Under the pieces are notes generated by a model. It was not told where the DNA came from. It searched no databases and saw nothing but the letters and a program-made list of their open reading frames with translations. A DNA stretch of 64,000 bases from Streptomyces flaveolus (GTDB lineage Bacteria; Actinomycetota; Actinomycetes; Streptomycetales; Streptomycetaceae): contig NZ_JNWV01000031.1 in NCBI RefSeq assembly GCF_000716535.1, forward strand, positions 62,001-126,000, read 5' to 3'. Positions 15,871 to 24,163 of this stretch are shown here, one piece after another (the stretch's first letter is position 1; the number at the start of each line of letters is the position of its first letter). The translations under genes and the position numbers were made by a program.

Positions 15871-16031
15871 ACGCCCCGGCGGGCGCGGGTCCGCTGTGGT
15901 GGGTGGGGGTGTCGGGGCATGCCGGGTCGACGTGGCTTGAGGGTGTGGGGGACGGCCGTGGGGCGATCAGCGGGGCTGTCGAGGGTCGCCGCGGGTCGCT
16001 CGTCCGGTGTGGTGTCGGGAGCCTCGCGTGA
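15867..16031 (+). CDS. Micro-ORF 1, degenerate copy of the sixA start
   Basis: The 54-codon frame opens at the GTG inside the GTGA that ends the CysRS-like gene and closes at the next GTGA. It begins VNAPAGAGPLWWVGV, to be compared with VNAPAGAGPLRRLVV of the real SixA, and ends VGSLA, matching the VGSPA end of the CysRS-like protein. The frame is open throughout and chained to both neighbours by 4-nt overlaps. It could be translated, at least to carry ribosomes to sixA, but nothing suggests a functional peptide. Confidence 0.4.
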   Translation: MNAPAGAGPLWWVGVSGHAGSTWLEGVGDGRGAISGAVEGRRGSLVRCGVGSLA

Positions 16032-16159
16032 GCGCCCCGGCGGGCACGGGTCCGCTGTGGTGGGTGGGGGTGCCGGGGCGCGCCGGGCCCGCGTGGCTCG
16101 CGGGTGTCCGGGACGGCCGCGGGCCGGTCGGCCCGCACGATGCCGGGAGCCCCGCGTGA
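16028..16159 (+). CDS. Micro-ORF 2, degenerate copy of the sixA start
   Basis: The 43-codon frame begins VSAPAGTGPLWWVGVPG and ends DAGSPA with a stop overlapping the sixA GTG as GTGA. Compared with micro-ORF 1 it lacks 11 codons in frame, and most differences between the two keep the reading frame. As with micro-ORF 1, it looks like a duplicated gene junction that has stayed translatable. Confidence 0.4.
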   Translation: MSAPAGTGPLWWVGVPGRAGPAWLAGVRDGRGPVGPHDAGSPA

Positions 16160-16698
16160 ACGCCCCGGCGGGTGCCGGGCCGCTGCGGCGGCTGGTGGTG
16201 TTGCGGCATGCCAAGTCCGCGTGGCCCGAGGGTGTCGAGGACCACCGCAGGCCGCTCGCCCCGCGCGGGCTGCGGGACGCTCCGGCCGCCGGGCGCGCCC
16301 TCGCCGCCGGTACGCTGCCCGACCTCGCCCTGTGCTCCACCGCCGTACGTGCCCGCCGTACCTGGGAGCTGGTCTCCGCCGAGTGGGCCACGCCGCCGCC
16401 GGTGCGCTACGACCGGCGGCTGTACGCGGCCGGCGTACCGGAGCTGCTGGAGGTCGTGCGCGAGGTGCCGCCGGAGGTCCGGACGCTGCTGCTGGTCGGG
16501 CACAACCCCGGCCTGGAGGAGCTGGTCCTGACGCTGGCCGCGGACGGCCTCGACGACTCGCTGGACCGGGTGCGCGCGAAGTTCCCGACCTGCGCCGTCG
16601 CCGTGCTCGCCTGGCACGGCACCGACTGGCCGGCCCTCGCCCCCGGCGCGGCCCTGCTCACCTCGTTCACGGTCCCGCGCGGGAAGAAGAAAAGCTGA
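16156..16698 (+). CDS. sixA: SixA-like phosphohistidine phosphatase
   Basis: The 180-aa protein is a branch-2 histidine phosphatase with the catalytic RHG-type motif LVVLRHAKSAW near residue 13, followed by the phosphate-pocket arginine region STAVRARRTWELV and the second catalytic histidine in LLVGHNPGLEELVL near residue 115. SixA enzymes remove phosphate from phosphohistidine of phosphotransfer proteins; the partner in Streptomyces is not known. GTG 16156 overlaps the stop of micro-ORF 2 (GTGA). Its first ten codons are those repeated twice upstream. Confidence 0.85.
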   Translation: MNAPAGAGPLRRLVVLRHAKSAWPEGVEDHRRPLAPRGLRDAPAAGRALAAGTLPDLALCSTAVRARRTWELVSAEWATPPPVRYDRRLYAAGVPELLEVVREVPPEVRTLLLVGHNPGLEELVLTLAADGLDDSLDRVRAKFPTCAVAVLAWHGTDWPALAPGAALLTSFTVPRGKKKS

Positions 16699-16734
16699 CG
16701 AAGAGGCGTCCCGGCGCTCGCATAGGCTGGCGGG

Positions 16735-17361
16735 ATGCAGGACGAGTACCGCACAGTCGCCCGCGCGGGCGTGCACGAGACCGAGATCAACCGCTCCCGC
16801 TTCCTGTGCGCCCTCGCCCCGGCCGCCACCGAGCAGGAGGCCCAGGACTTCATCGCCGCCGTGCGCAAGGAGCACGCCGACGCCACCCACAACTGCTGGG
16901 CGTACGTCATCGGCGCCGACGCCTCCGTGCAGAAGGCCAGCGACGACGGCGAGCCGGGCGGCACCGCCGGCGTGCCCATGCTGCAGATGCTGCTGCGCCG
17001 CGACATGCGGTACGTGGTGGCCGTCGTCACCCGCTACTACGGCGGCGTCAAGCTCGGCGCGGGCGGACTCATCCGCGCCTACGGCGGCTCGGTCGGGGAG
17101 GCCCTGGACGCGCTCGGCACGATCACCCGGCGCCGCTTCCGGCTGGCCACGGTGACCGTCGACCACCAGCGCGCCGGCAAGGTCCAGAACGACCTGCGCG
17201 CCACCGGACGCGAGGTGCGCGACGTCCGCTACGGCGAGGCCGTCACCATCGAGGTCGGCCTGCCGGACGCCGACGTGGACGCCTTCCGCGCCTGGCTCGC
17301 CGATGTGACGGCCGGCACGGCCGGCTTCGAACTGGGCGGCGAAGCCTACGGAGACGCCTGA
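16735..17361 (+). CDS. YigZ/IMPACT-family protein
   Basis: The 208-aa protein has the UPF0029/IMPACT N-terminal domain with the signatures SDDGEPGGTAGVPMLQ and VTRYYGGVKLGAGGLIRAYG, followed by the DUF1949 ferredoxin-like C-terminal domain (residues 140-205). Eukaryotic IMPACT regulates Gcn2; the bacterial role, possibly nucleic-acid or ribosome related, is not settled. ATG 16735 is preceded by TAGGCT (16723-16728) at 6 nt, so the mRNA is probably leaderless rather than part of a sixA operon. Confidence 0.9.
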   Translation: MQDEYRTVARAGVHETEINRSRFLCALAPAATEQEAQDFIAAVRKEHADATHNCWAYVIGADASVQKASDDGEPGGTAGVPMLQMLLRRDMRYVVAVVTRYYGGVKLGAGGLIRAYGGSVGEALDALGTITRRRFRLATVTVDHQRAGKVQNDLRATGREVRDVRYGEAVTIEVGLPDADVDAFRAWLADVTAGTAGFELGGEAYGDA

Positions 17362-17468
17362 CGATTGGCGCGTATCGGGCATAACGGTCTTATGTTGTAC
17401 GGGTCATGGCGGGCTGATACGGGAGTAACCGCCCGTGATGTCAGACCCGGCCGTTAGTCTCGGGGATC

Positions 17469-18632
17469 ATGAGAATCCTGCACACGTCCGACTGGCACCT
17501 CGGCCGGGCCTTCCACCGGGTGAACCTGCTCGGGGCCCAGGCCGAGTTCATCGGTCACCTCGTCACCACCGTGCGTGAGCACGAGGTGGACGCGGTGGTC
17601 GTGTCGGGCGATGTGTACGACCGCGCGGTGCCCCCGCTCGCCGCGATCGAGCTGTTCGACACCGCCCTGCACCGCCTCGCGGACCTCGGCGTGCCCACGG
17701 TGATGATCTCCGGCAACCACGACTCGGCCCGCCGCCTGGGCGTCGGCGCCGGACTCATCGACCGCGCGGGCATCCACCTGCGCACCGAGCCGTCCGCCGC
17801 CGGCACCCCCGTCGTGCTCCGGGACGCCCACGGCGACGTCGCCTTCTACGGCCTGCCGTACCTGGAACCGGCCCTGGTCAAGGACGAGTTCGGCGTCGAC
17901 AGGGCCGGCCACGAGGCCGTGCTCGGCGCCGCCATGGACCGGGTCCGCGCCGACCTCGCCACGCGCGCGCGGGGCACGCGTTCCGTCGTCCTCGCCCACG
18001 CCTTCGTCACCGGCGGCCAGGCCAGCGACAGCGAGCGGGACATCACCGTCGGCGGGGTGGCCGCCGTACCGGCGGGAGTCTTCGACGGCGTCGACTACGT
18101 GGCGCTCGGGCACCTGCACGGCTGCCAGACCATCACCGAGCGCGTGCGCTACTCCGGCTCGCCGCTCGCCTACTCCTTCTCCGAGGCCGACCACCGCAAG
18201 AGCATGTGGCTGATCGACCTGGACGCGGACGGCTCGGTCACCGCCGAACGCGTCGACTGCCCGGTGCCCCGCCCGCTCGCCCGCGTCCGCGGCACCCTGG
18301 ACGACCTCCTCGCCGACCCGGAGCTGACCCGCCACGAGGACGCCTGGATCGAGGCCACCCTCACCGACCCCGTCCGTCCGGCCGACCCCATGGCCCGGCT
18401 CACCGAGCGCTTCCCGCACACGCTCAGCCTGGTCTTCGCCCCCGAGCGCACCCCGGACGACCCCCAGGTGTCGTACGCCCGCCGCCTCGCCGGCCGCAGC
18501 GACCAGCAGATCGCACAGGACTTCGTCGCCCATGTGCGCGGCGCCGGACCCGACGAGCGGGAGGCGGCCGTGCTGCGCGAGGCGTTCGACGCCGTGCGCG
18601 CCGACGACGCCGTGCGGGAGGTGGCCCGGTGA
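17469..18632 (+). CDS. sbcD: SbcD nuclease subunit (Mre11-like)
   Basis: The 387-aa protein has the calcineurin-type phosphoesterase motifs of SbcD/Mre11 in order: TSDWHLGR (residue 7), SGDVYDRAVP (about 46), ISGNHDSARRLG (about 79), LAHAFVTGG (about 175) and LGHLHGCQ (about 216). A C-terminal capping domain follows. With SbcC it forms the Mn-dependent nuclease that opens hairpins and processes DNA ends. ATG 17469 follows the AT-rich 107-bp gap at 17362-17468; TAGTCT at 17453-17458 is a likely -10. The stop overlaps the SbcC start as GTGA. Confidence 0.95.
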   Translation: MRILHTSDWHLGRAFHRVNLLGAQAEFIGHLVTTVREHEVDAVVVSGDVYDRAVPPLAAIELFDTALHRLADLGVPTVMISGNHDSARRLGVGAGLIDRAGIHLRTEPSAAGTPVVLRDAHGDVAFYGLPYLEPALVKDEFGVDRAGHEAVLGAAMDRVRADLATRARGTRSVVLAHAFVTGGQASDSERDITVGGVAAVPAGVFDGVDYVALGHLHGCQTITERVRYSGSPLAYSFSEADHRKSMWLIDLDADGSVTAERVDCPVPRPLARVRGTLDDLLADPELTRHEDAWIEATLTDPVRPADPMARLTERFPHTLSLVFAPERTPDDPQVSYARRLAGRSDQQIAQDFVAHVRGAGPDEREAAVLREAFDAVRADDAVREVAR

Positions 18633-21622
18633 GGCTGCACCGGCTCGACATCACCGCGTTCGGCCCCTTCGGCGGCGCCCAGACCGTCGACTTCGACGCC
18701 CTGTCCGCCGCCGGGCTGTTCCTGCTGCACGGCCCCACCGGCGCCGGCAAGACCTCCGTCCTGGACGCCGTCTGCTACGCCCTCTACGGCTCCGTCCCCG
18801 GCGCCCGGCAGAGCGGCCAGGGCATGAACCTGCGCAGCGACCACGCCCGGCCCGGCACCCGCACCGAGGTCCGCCTCGAACTGACCGTCGCCGGACGCCG
18901 GCTGGAGATCACCCGGCAGCCCCCGTGGGAGCGCCCCAAGCTGCGGGGCACGGGCACGACCGTCGACAAGGCCCAGACCTGGCTGCGCGAGTACGACGGC
19001 ACGGCCGGCGCCTGGAAGGACCGCAGCCGCTCCCACCAGGAGATCGGCGAGGAGATCACCCAACTGCTCGGCATGAGCCGCGAGCAGTTCTGCCAGGTCG
19101 TCCTGCTGCCCCAGGGCGACTTCGCCCGCTTCCTGCGCGCCGACGCCGAGGCCCGCGGCAGGCTCCTCGGTCGCCTCTTCGACACCCAGCGCTTCGCCGA
19201 CGTCGAGAAGCGCCTCGCCGAACGCCGCCGCGCCACCGAGGCACGCGTGCGCGAGGGCGACACGGCCCTGCTCGCCGACGCCCACCGCATGCAGCAGGAG
19301 GCGGGCGACGCCATGGAGCTGCCCGACCTGGCCCCCGGCGACCCGGGCCTGGCCGAGGCCGTGCTCGGCGCCGCCGCCGTGGCCCGCAGCACCGCCCGGG
19401 AACGCCTCACCGTCGCCCACTGCCGGCTCTCCGCCGCCGAGTCCGCCCACGCCGCGGCCCGCCGCGCCCTGGACGAGATACGCGAACTCGCCCGCCTCCA
19501 GGCCCGGTTCGCCGAGGCCCGGCAGCGCGCCGAGCGCCTCCAGGAGCGGGTCGGCGCCCACCGCGAGGCGCAGCAGCGCATGGAGCGGGGCCGCAAGGCG
19601 GAAGCGGTCGCCCCCGCCCTGGAGCTGCGGGACGCCGCCGAGGCCGAGCACAGCCGGGCCACCGCGGCCGAGGCCCGCGCGCGCGGACTGCTGCCCGACT
19701 CCTACGCCGACGCGGGCGCGAGCGGACTCGCCGCCGCCGCCCGCCGGGCCGCCGAGGAACTGGGCGGTCTGGACGCGGCCCGGCGCGCCGAACGGCGGCT
19801 CGCCGAACTCGCCGAGGAACGGGCCGGCCTCGACCGGCAGGAGCGCGCCGACGAGGACGTCCTGCGCGAGGCCGAGGCCTGGCTCGCCGACTGGGACGGC
19901 GTCCGCGCGGCCCTCCAGACCCGCGTCGACTCCGCCCAGGAGGCCGCCACCCGCGCCGAACAGCTCTCCGTCCAGCGCGCCCCCATGCGGCGCCGGCTCG
20001 ACGCGGCCCGCACCCGCGACCAGCTCGCCGCCGACCTCGAACAGGCTCAGCGGCACGCGCGTGCCGCGCGGCAGCGCGCCCTCGACGCCCGCGCCCACTG
20101 GCTCGACGTCAAGGAACAGCGGCTGAACGGCATCGCCGCCGAACTGGCCGCCCATCTCACCGACGGCGAGCCCTGCGCGGTCTGCGGAGCCACCGAACAC
20201 CCCGCCCCCGCCCGCAAGGTCGCCGGACACGTCGACCGCGAGGCCGAGGACCAGGCCCTCGCCGCCTACCAGCGGGCCGAGGAGCAGCACACCGAGGACG
20301 AGCGGCGGCTCGGCGTGGTCCGCGAGGCCCTGGCCGCCGCCACCGCCGAGGCCGGCGACACGCCCACCGCACAACTCGCCGCCGAAGCCGACCAGTTGGA
20401 GCAGGAATACATCCACGCCCGCCGCGCGGCCTCCGCGCTGCACCCCGCCCAGGAGGAGCTGCGGCGCGCCGAACGGGAGCGCGAGCAGCGGCTCGCCGAC
20501 CGCCAGCAGGCCGCCGTGCGGGCCGCCTCCCGGCTCACCCGCCGCGACACCATGGAGCGCGAACAGGCCCAACTCCACGAGGTGTTGGACCAGGCCCGGG
20601 GCAGCGCCGGCAGCGTGGCCGCGCGGGCCGCCCAGCTGGAGCGGCGGGCGGCCCTGCTCACCGAGGCCGCCGACGCCGTGCGCGGCGCCGAGGACGCCGC
20701 CCAGCGGCTGAAGGACGCCGACGCCCGCCTCGCCGACGCCGCCTACCGGGCCGGCTTCGACACCCCGCAGGCCGCCGCGGCGGCCCTCCTGGACCCGGCC
20801 GCCCACCGCGACCTCCAGCACCGCCTGGACGCCTGGCAGCAGGAGGAGGCCGCCGTCCGCGCGGTCCTCGCCGAGCCCGGCACCGCGGCGGCCGCCCAGC
20901 AGCCGCCCGCGGACCCGGTCACGGCCGAGCGGACGGCGGCCGCCGCGGAACGGCGGCTGCGCGAGGCGGCCTCCGCGCGCGACGCCGCCGCCCGCTGCTG
21001 CGCGCAGCTCGACCGCCTCTCCGCCCGCGCCGTCCAGGCCGTACGCCGGCTCGGCCCGCTGCGCGAGGAGTACGACCGCGTGGCCCGGCTCGCCGCCCTC
21101 ACCGCGGGCACCTCCGCCGACAACGAACGCCGGATGCGCCTGGAGTCGTACGTCCTGGCGGCCCGTCTCGAACAGGTCGCCGCCGCCGCGACCGTCCGCC
21201 TCCAGCGCATGTCGTCGGGCCGCTACACCCTGGTCCACTCCGACGACCGCACCGGCCGCGGGCGCTCCGGGCTGGGCCTGCACGTGGTCGACGCCTGGAC
21301 CGGACGGGAACGGGACACCGCGACCCTGTCCGGCGGCGAGACCTTCTTCGCCTCCCTCGCGCTCGCGCTCGGCCTCGCCGACGTCGTCACCGACGAGGCG
21401 GGCGGCGTCCGCCTCGACACCCTCTTCATCGACGAGGGCTTCGGCAGCCTGGACGACCAGACCCTGGACGAGGTCCTGGACGTCCTGGACTCCCTGCGCG
21501 AACGCGACCGCAGCGTCGGCATCGTCAGCCACGTCGCCGACCTGCGCCGCCGGATCCACGCCCAACTGGAGATCGTCAAGGACCGCTCGGGCTCGACACT
21601 GCGGCAGCGGGGGGCGGTCTAG
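18629..21622 (+). CDS. sbcC: SbcC ATPase subunit (Rad50-like SMC protein)
   Basis: The 997-aa protein starts VRLHRLDITAFGPFGG, with Walker A GPTGAGKTS near residue 35 and the Q-loop region QVVLLPQGDFARFLRA. Two long Ala/Arg/Glu-rich coiled coils flank a zinc hook CAVCGATEHPAPA near residue 515. The C-terminal lobe has signature LSGGETFFASLALALGL and Walker B TLFIDEGFGSLD. It partners SbcD in double-strand end and hairpin processing. It starts at GTG 18629 inside the SbcD stop (GTGA), so the two are co-translated. Its end overlaps the convergent Lrp gene by 4 bp. Confidence 0.95.
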   Translation: MRLHRLDITAFGPFGGAQTVDFDALSAAGLFLLHGPTGAGKTSVLDAVCYALYGSVPGARQSGQGMNLRSDHARPGTRTEVRLELTVAGRRLEITRQPPWERPKLRGTGTTVDKAQTWLREYDGTAGAWKDRSRSHQEIGEEITQLLGMSREQFCQVVLLPQGDFARFLRADAEARGRLLGRLFDTQRFADVEKRLAERRRATEARVREGDTALLADAHRMQQEAGDAMELPDLAPGDPGLAEAVLGAAAVARSTARERLTVAHCRLSAAESAHAAARRALDEIRELARLQARFAEARQRAERLQERVGAHREAQQRMERGRKAEAVAPALELRDAAEAEHSRATAAEARARGLLPDSYADAGASGLAAAARRAAEELGGLDAARRAERRLAELAEERAGLDRQERADEDVLREAEAWLADWDGVRAALQTRVDSAQEAATRAEQLSVQRAPMRRRLDAARTRDQLAADLEQAQRHARAARQRALDARAHWLDVKEQRLNGIAAELAAHLTDGEPCAVCGATEHPAPARKVAGHVDREAEDQALAAYQRAEEQHTEDERRLGVVREALAAATAEAGDTPTAQLAAEADQLEQEYIHARRAASALHPAQEELRRAEREREQRLADRQQAAVRAASRLTRRDTMEREQAQLHEVLDQARGSAGSVAARAAQLERRAALLTEAADAVRGAEDAAQRLKDADARLADAAYRAGFDTPQAAAAALLDPAAHRDLQHRLDAWQQEEAAVRAVLAEPGTAAAAQQPPADPVTAERTAAAAERRLREAASARDAAARCCAQLDRLSARAVQAVRRLGPLREEYDRVARLAALTAGTSADNERRMRLESYVLAARLEQVAAAATVRLQRMSSGRYTLVHSDDRTGRGRSGLGLHVVDAWTGRERDTATLSGGETFFASLALALGLADVVTDEAGGVRLDTLFIDEGFGSLDDQTLDEVLDVLDSLRERDRSVGIVSHVADLRRRIHAQLEIVKDRSGSTLRQRGAV

Positions 21623-22065
21623 CGGCCCAGGGGCCGCCGGGTCAGCGGGGACGAGTACACGACGCTGGTGGTCACCGAGCCCAGCGCGCCGATCCGTCCC
21701 GAGATCTCCTCCAGGTGGGACATCGACCGCGCGGCGACCTTGATGACGAAGCAGTCGTCGCCCGTGACGTGGTGCGCCTCCAGGATCTCGGGCGTCGCCG
21801 CGACCAGGTCGTGGAACGGTTTGTAGTTGCCGTTCGGATAGCGCAGCCGCACGAACGCCAGGATCGGCAGGCCCAGCCGCTCGGGATCGACCACCGCCGC
21901 GTACCCCTGGATCACACCGGCCTCCTCCAGCCGCCGGACCCGCTCGGTGACAGCGCTCGGCGACATGGACACGGCCCGCGCCAGCTCGGCGTAGCTGGCC
22001 CGTCCGTCGCGCTGGAGGACGTCGAGGATGCGCCAGTCGGTGGCGTCCGGGGAATGCACGGTCAT
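21619..22065 (-). CDS. Lrp/AsnC-family transcriptional regulator
   Basis: The 148-aa protein has an AsnC-type HTH at residues 8-65 (DWRILDVLQRDGRASYAELARAVSMSPSAVTERVRRLEEAGVI) and a RAM/ligand-binding domain at about 70-140 (VRLRYPNGNYKPF, HHVTGDDCFVIKVAARSM). Such regulators bind amino acids and usually control a neighbouring gene; the divergent rhodanese-like gene 94 bp away is the obvious candidate. ATG 22065 has no clear ribosome-binding site. A TATCCA hexamer 6 nt upstream is a weaker match to the leaderless pattern. Confidence 0.9.
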   Translation of the reverse strand: MTVHSPDATDWRILDVLQRDGRASYAELARAVSMSPSAVTERVRRLEEAGVIQGYAAVVDPERLGLPILAFVRLRYPNGNYKPFHDLVAATPEILEAHHVTGDDCFVIKVAARSMSHLEEISGRIGALGSVTTSVVYSSPLTRRPLGR

Positions 22066-22159
22066 CCCGGATGGATAGCAGGGGAATCCCCGGCCGGGCA
22101 AGGGCAAGCCCGGGGATCGCCCCTTCAGACGGCGGCCCGTGGACCGTAGATTTCCCGTC

Positions 22160-22636
22160 ATGATCAACACGGCTTCCGAGAACCCCGTCCTGCGTGTCGC
22201 CCCGGCCGCTCCCGCAGCGGCCGCCGCCTACTTCCGGGCGAGCCTCGCCTTCCACGCCGACGTCTCCGACGTAGCCGCCGCGCTCGCGGCCGGCGGCGAC
22301 CCCGGCTTCGTCGTCGTGGACTCGCGCTCCACCGAGTCCTGGGACCAGGGCCACATCCCCGGCGCGGTCCACCTGCCGACCGCGCTGATCCCGAAGCAGG
22401 CCGCACAGCTCCTCGACCCGGACGTGCCGGTGGTGACGTACTGCTGGGGCCCCGGCTGCAACGGCGCCACCCGCGCCGCCCTCGCCCTCGCCGAGCTCGG
22501 CTACCAGGTCAAGGAACTGCTCGGCGGTTTCGAGTACTGGGCCCGCGAGGGCTTCCCCTACGAGACCTGGCAGGGCCCGGCGCGCCGCGACGCCGACCCG
22601 CTGACGGCACCCGTGGCGGGCACGTGCGGCTGCTGA
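22160..22636 (+). CDS. Single-domain rhodanese-like protein
   Basis: The 158-aa protein has a rhodanese fold: FVVVDSRSTESWDQGHIPGAVHLP (CDC25-like first motif), then the active-site loop VTYCWGPGCNGATRAALALAELG with a cysteine in the catalytic position, and LLGGFEYWAREGFP. The loop contains a second cysteine where many thiosulfate sulfurtransferases have a charged residue. It probably transfers or carries sulfane sulfur. Two more cysteines end the chain (GTCGC). ATG 22160 follows TAGATT by 7 nt, so the mRNA is likely leaderless. It is divergent from the Lrp gene. Confidence 0.88.
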   Translation: MINTASENPVLRVAPAAPAAAAAYFRASLAFHADVSDVAAALAAGGDPGFVVVDSRSTESWDQGHIPGAVHLPTALIPKQAAQLLDPDVPVVTYCWGPGCNGATRAALALAELGYQVKELLGGFEYWAREGFPYETWQGPARRDADPLTAPVAGTCGC

Positions 22637-22712
22637 GGCACCCCCGCGCGCCGCGCTCGTCGGTCGGCGGAACGCGCGTGGCCCCGGCACCGCGTCCGGG
22701 TAGAGTCGGGCG

Positions 22713-23216
22713 GTGCCCGAGCTGAAGCGGCTGCACGCCAGCCACGCCCCCGCGGTCCTGGACTTCGAGCTGTCGAACCGCGCCTACTTCGCCGCCTTCG
22801 TCTCCGACCGCGGCGACGAGTACTACGAGCAGTTCACCGAGCGCTACAACGCCCTGCTGGCCGAGCAGGAGGCCGGCAGCTGCGCCTGCTTCGTGCTCCT
22901 CGCCGAGGACGGGTCGGTCCTCGGCCGGTTCAACCTGGTCAACATCGAGAACCGCACCGCGGAACTCGGCTACCGGGTCGCCGAGCACGTCGCCGGCCGA
23001 GGCGTGGCCACCGAGACCGTCCGGGAGCTGTGCCGCCTGGCGGCACGCCGGTACGGACTGCGCGTCCTGCGGGCGGCCACCAGCCACCGCAACGTCGCGT
23101 CCCACCGGGTGCTGACCAAGTCCGGGTTCGTCCCGATCGGACCGGCCGACCCGGCCGACCTCGGCGGCAAGCCGGGCACCTGGTACCAGCGCGACCTGGT
23201 CGCACTCCAGCCCTAG
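22713..23216 (+). CDS. GNAT acetyltransferase, RimJ-like
   Basis: The 167-aa protein has a RimJ/RimL-type GNAT fold: EDGSVLGRFNLVNIENRTAELGYRVAEHVAGRGVATETVRELCRLA contains the beta4 strand and the acetyl-CoA pyrophosphate loop (GRGVAT). LRAATSHRNVASHRVLTKSGF is the usual Asn-containing helix after beta5. The acceptor (protein N-terminus or small amine) is unknown. GTG 22713 follows TAGAGT (22701-22706) by 6 nt, so the mRNA is probably leaderless and the gene is not in an operon with the rhodanese gene. Confidence 0.88.
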   Translation: MPELKRLHASHAPAVLDFELSNRAYFAAFVSDRGDEYYEQFTERYNALLAEQEAGSCACFVLLAEDGSVLGRFNLVNIENRTAELGYRVAEHVAGRGVATETVRELCRLAARRYGLRVLRAATSHRNVASHRVLTKSGFVPIGPADPADLGGKPGTWYQRDLVALQP

Positions 23217-23228
23217 GCCGACGGGCGA

Positions 23229-23244
23229 CCCGCCGACCGGCGGG
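23229..23244 (+). terminator. Short hairpin after GNAT gene
   Basis: CCCGCC (23229-23234) pairs with GGCGGG (23239-23244) around GACC, 13 nt after the stop codon. The stem is only 6 bp, so this is a weak terminator candidate. Confidence 0.35.
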
Positions 23245-23372
23245 GGTGGTCCGGCCACCTGCCGGAGGTTGAAGGAGCACCTTTCCTGGAACGTTGTGTC
23301 CAAGGGAAACGGCTCTGCCCCGGCTGGTACGCCGGCCGCGTGGCCCTCCCGATCGGAGAAGGAGGTCGGACA

Positions 23373-24029
23373 GTGACGGTGCGACTGACGATGTTCTGCG
23401 CGACCACCGCGGAGGGCGGCCTCGGCCGGGTCTTCGGGGACGGTGCCGTGAGTGACCGCCGCCGGCGTGAGCTGGCAGCCATGACAGCGACCCTTCCGCC
23501 GTACGCACTGGCCCTGCGGGGGCCCTCCGCACGCTGCGCGCAGACCGCCGAGGCCCTCGCCATCGCGGCCACGCCCGAGCACGCCCTGCGCGATCTGGAC
23601 CACGGCAGGTGGGACGGCCGTACCCCCGAGGACATCGCGGCCGTGGACCCCCATGGTCTGTCCGTCTGGCTGACGGATCCCGACGCCGCACCGCACGGCG
23701 GCGAGACCGTCCGCGAGCTCTGCCGCCGGACAGCCGCCTGGCTGGACACCCTGCCCGCCGGCACCGGCCGCATCCTCGCCATCACCGAGGCGTCCTTCAT
23801 CCGAGCCGCGCTGGTCCACGCCCTGTCCGTACCCGCCCGCTCCTTCGGGCACCTCCAGGTACCGCCCGCGTCCACGGTCACGCTGACGCTGCGCGACGGC
23901 TGCTGGAGCACCCGGTTCGACCGGCTGACCGTCCCCCGTCGCCGGCAGACCGCCGAAGGCGTCCCCACCGTCGCGGTGCCGACCACGCCCACCACGCGAC
24001 GGCGCGTGTGCCTCACCGGCCGGCCCTGA
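23373..24029 (+). CDS. Histidine-phosphatase-fold protein without catalytic histidines
   Basis: The 218-aa protein follows the branch-1 histidine phosphatase layout: LRGPSARCAQTAEALA (the ExSxxxRxxqTAe-like helix), LDHGRWDGRTPEDIAA (the DxxxGxWeG segment) and PHGGETVRELCRRTAAWLD. The N-terminal RHG motif is replaced by LTMFCATTAEGG, and the second histidine (usually in VSHGGVIR) by ITEASFIRAAL. It should therefore be catalytically inactive by the known mechanism. Similar pseudo-phosphatases occur in Streptomyces. GTG 23373 is chosen by AAGGAGG 8 nt upstream. The 156 bp before it holds no gene. Confidence 0.7.
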   Translation: MTVRLTMFCATTAEGGLGRVFGDGAVSDRRRRELAAMTATLPPYALALRGPSARCAQTAEALAIAATPEHALRDLDHGRWDGRTPEDIAAVDPHGLSVWLTDPDAAPHGGETVRELCRRTAAWLDTLPAGTGRILAITEASFIRAALVHALSVPARSFGHLQVPPASTVTLTLRDGCWSTRFDRLTVPRRRQTAEGVPTVAVPTTPTTRRRVCLTGRP

Positions 24030-24163
24030 CACGGCAGGGGGGACGCGCCATCGCGTGATCACGGCTCCGAGAGTCATGGCGCCTGTCCGTACCGCGCCCA
24101 GCGGCGAAGCCGCCCCGGGCGTGGTACGAATCGGACAGTGGTTCCATACAGGCTGGAGCGCAC

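Larger units (their letters stand above)
15857..16190 (+). repeat. Tandemly duplicated CysRS-like/sixA gene junction, three degenerate copies
   Basis: The junction sequence GGGAGCC(C/T)CGCGTGA(A/G)CGCCCCGGCGGG occurs at about 15857, 16018 and 16146. Each copy continues with a similar stretch to about +100 (for example CCGCTGTGGTGGGTGGGGGT in copies 1 and 2, and a diverged form in copy 3, the real sixA). Copy spacing is 161 and 128 bp, a difference of 33 bp (11 codons). The GTGA overlap is kept in all three. Confidence 0.8.

Noticed and set aside
18170..22690. Very long open frame on the minus strand across sbcC
   Set aside because: It is a composition shadow of the high-GC sbcC gene; Walker, zinc-hook and signature motifs are on the plus strand.
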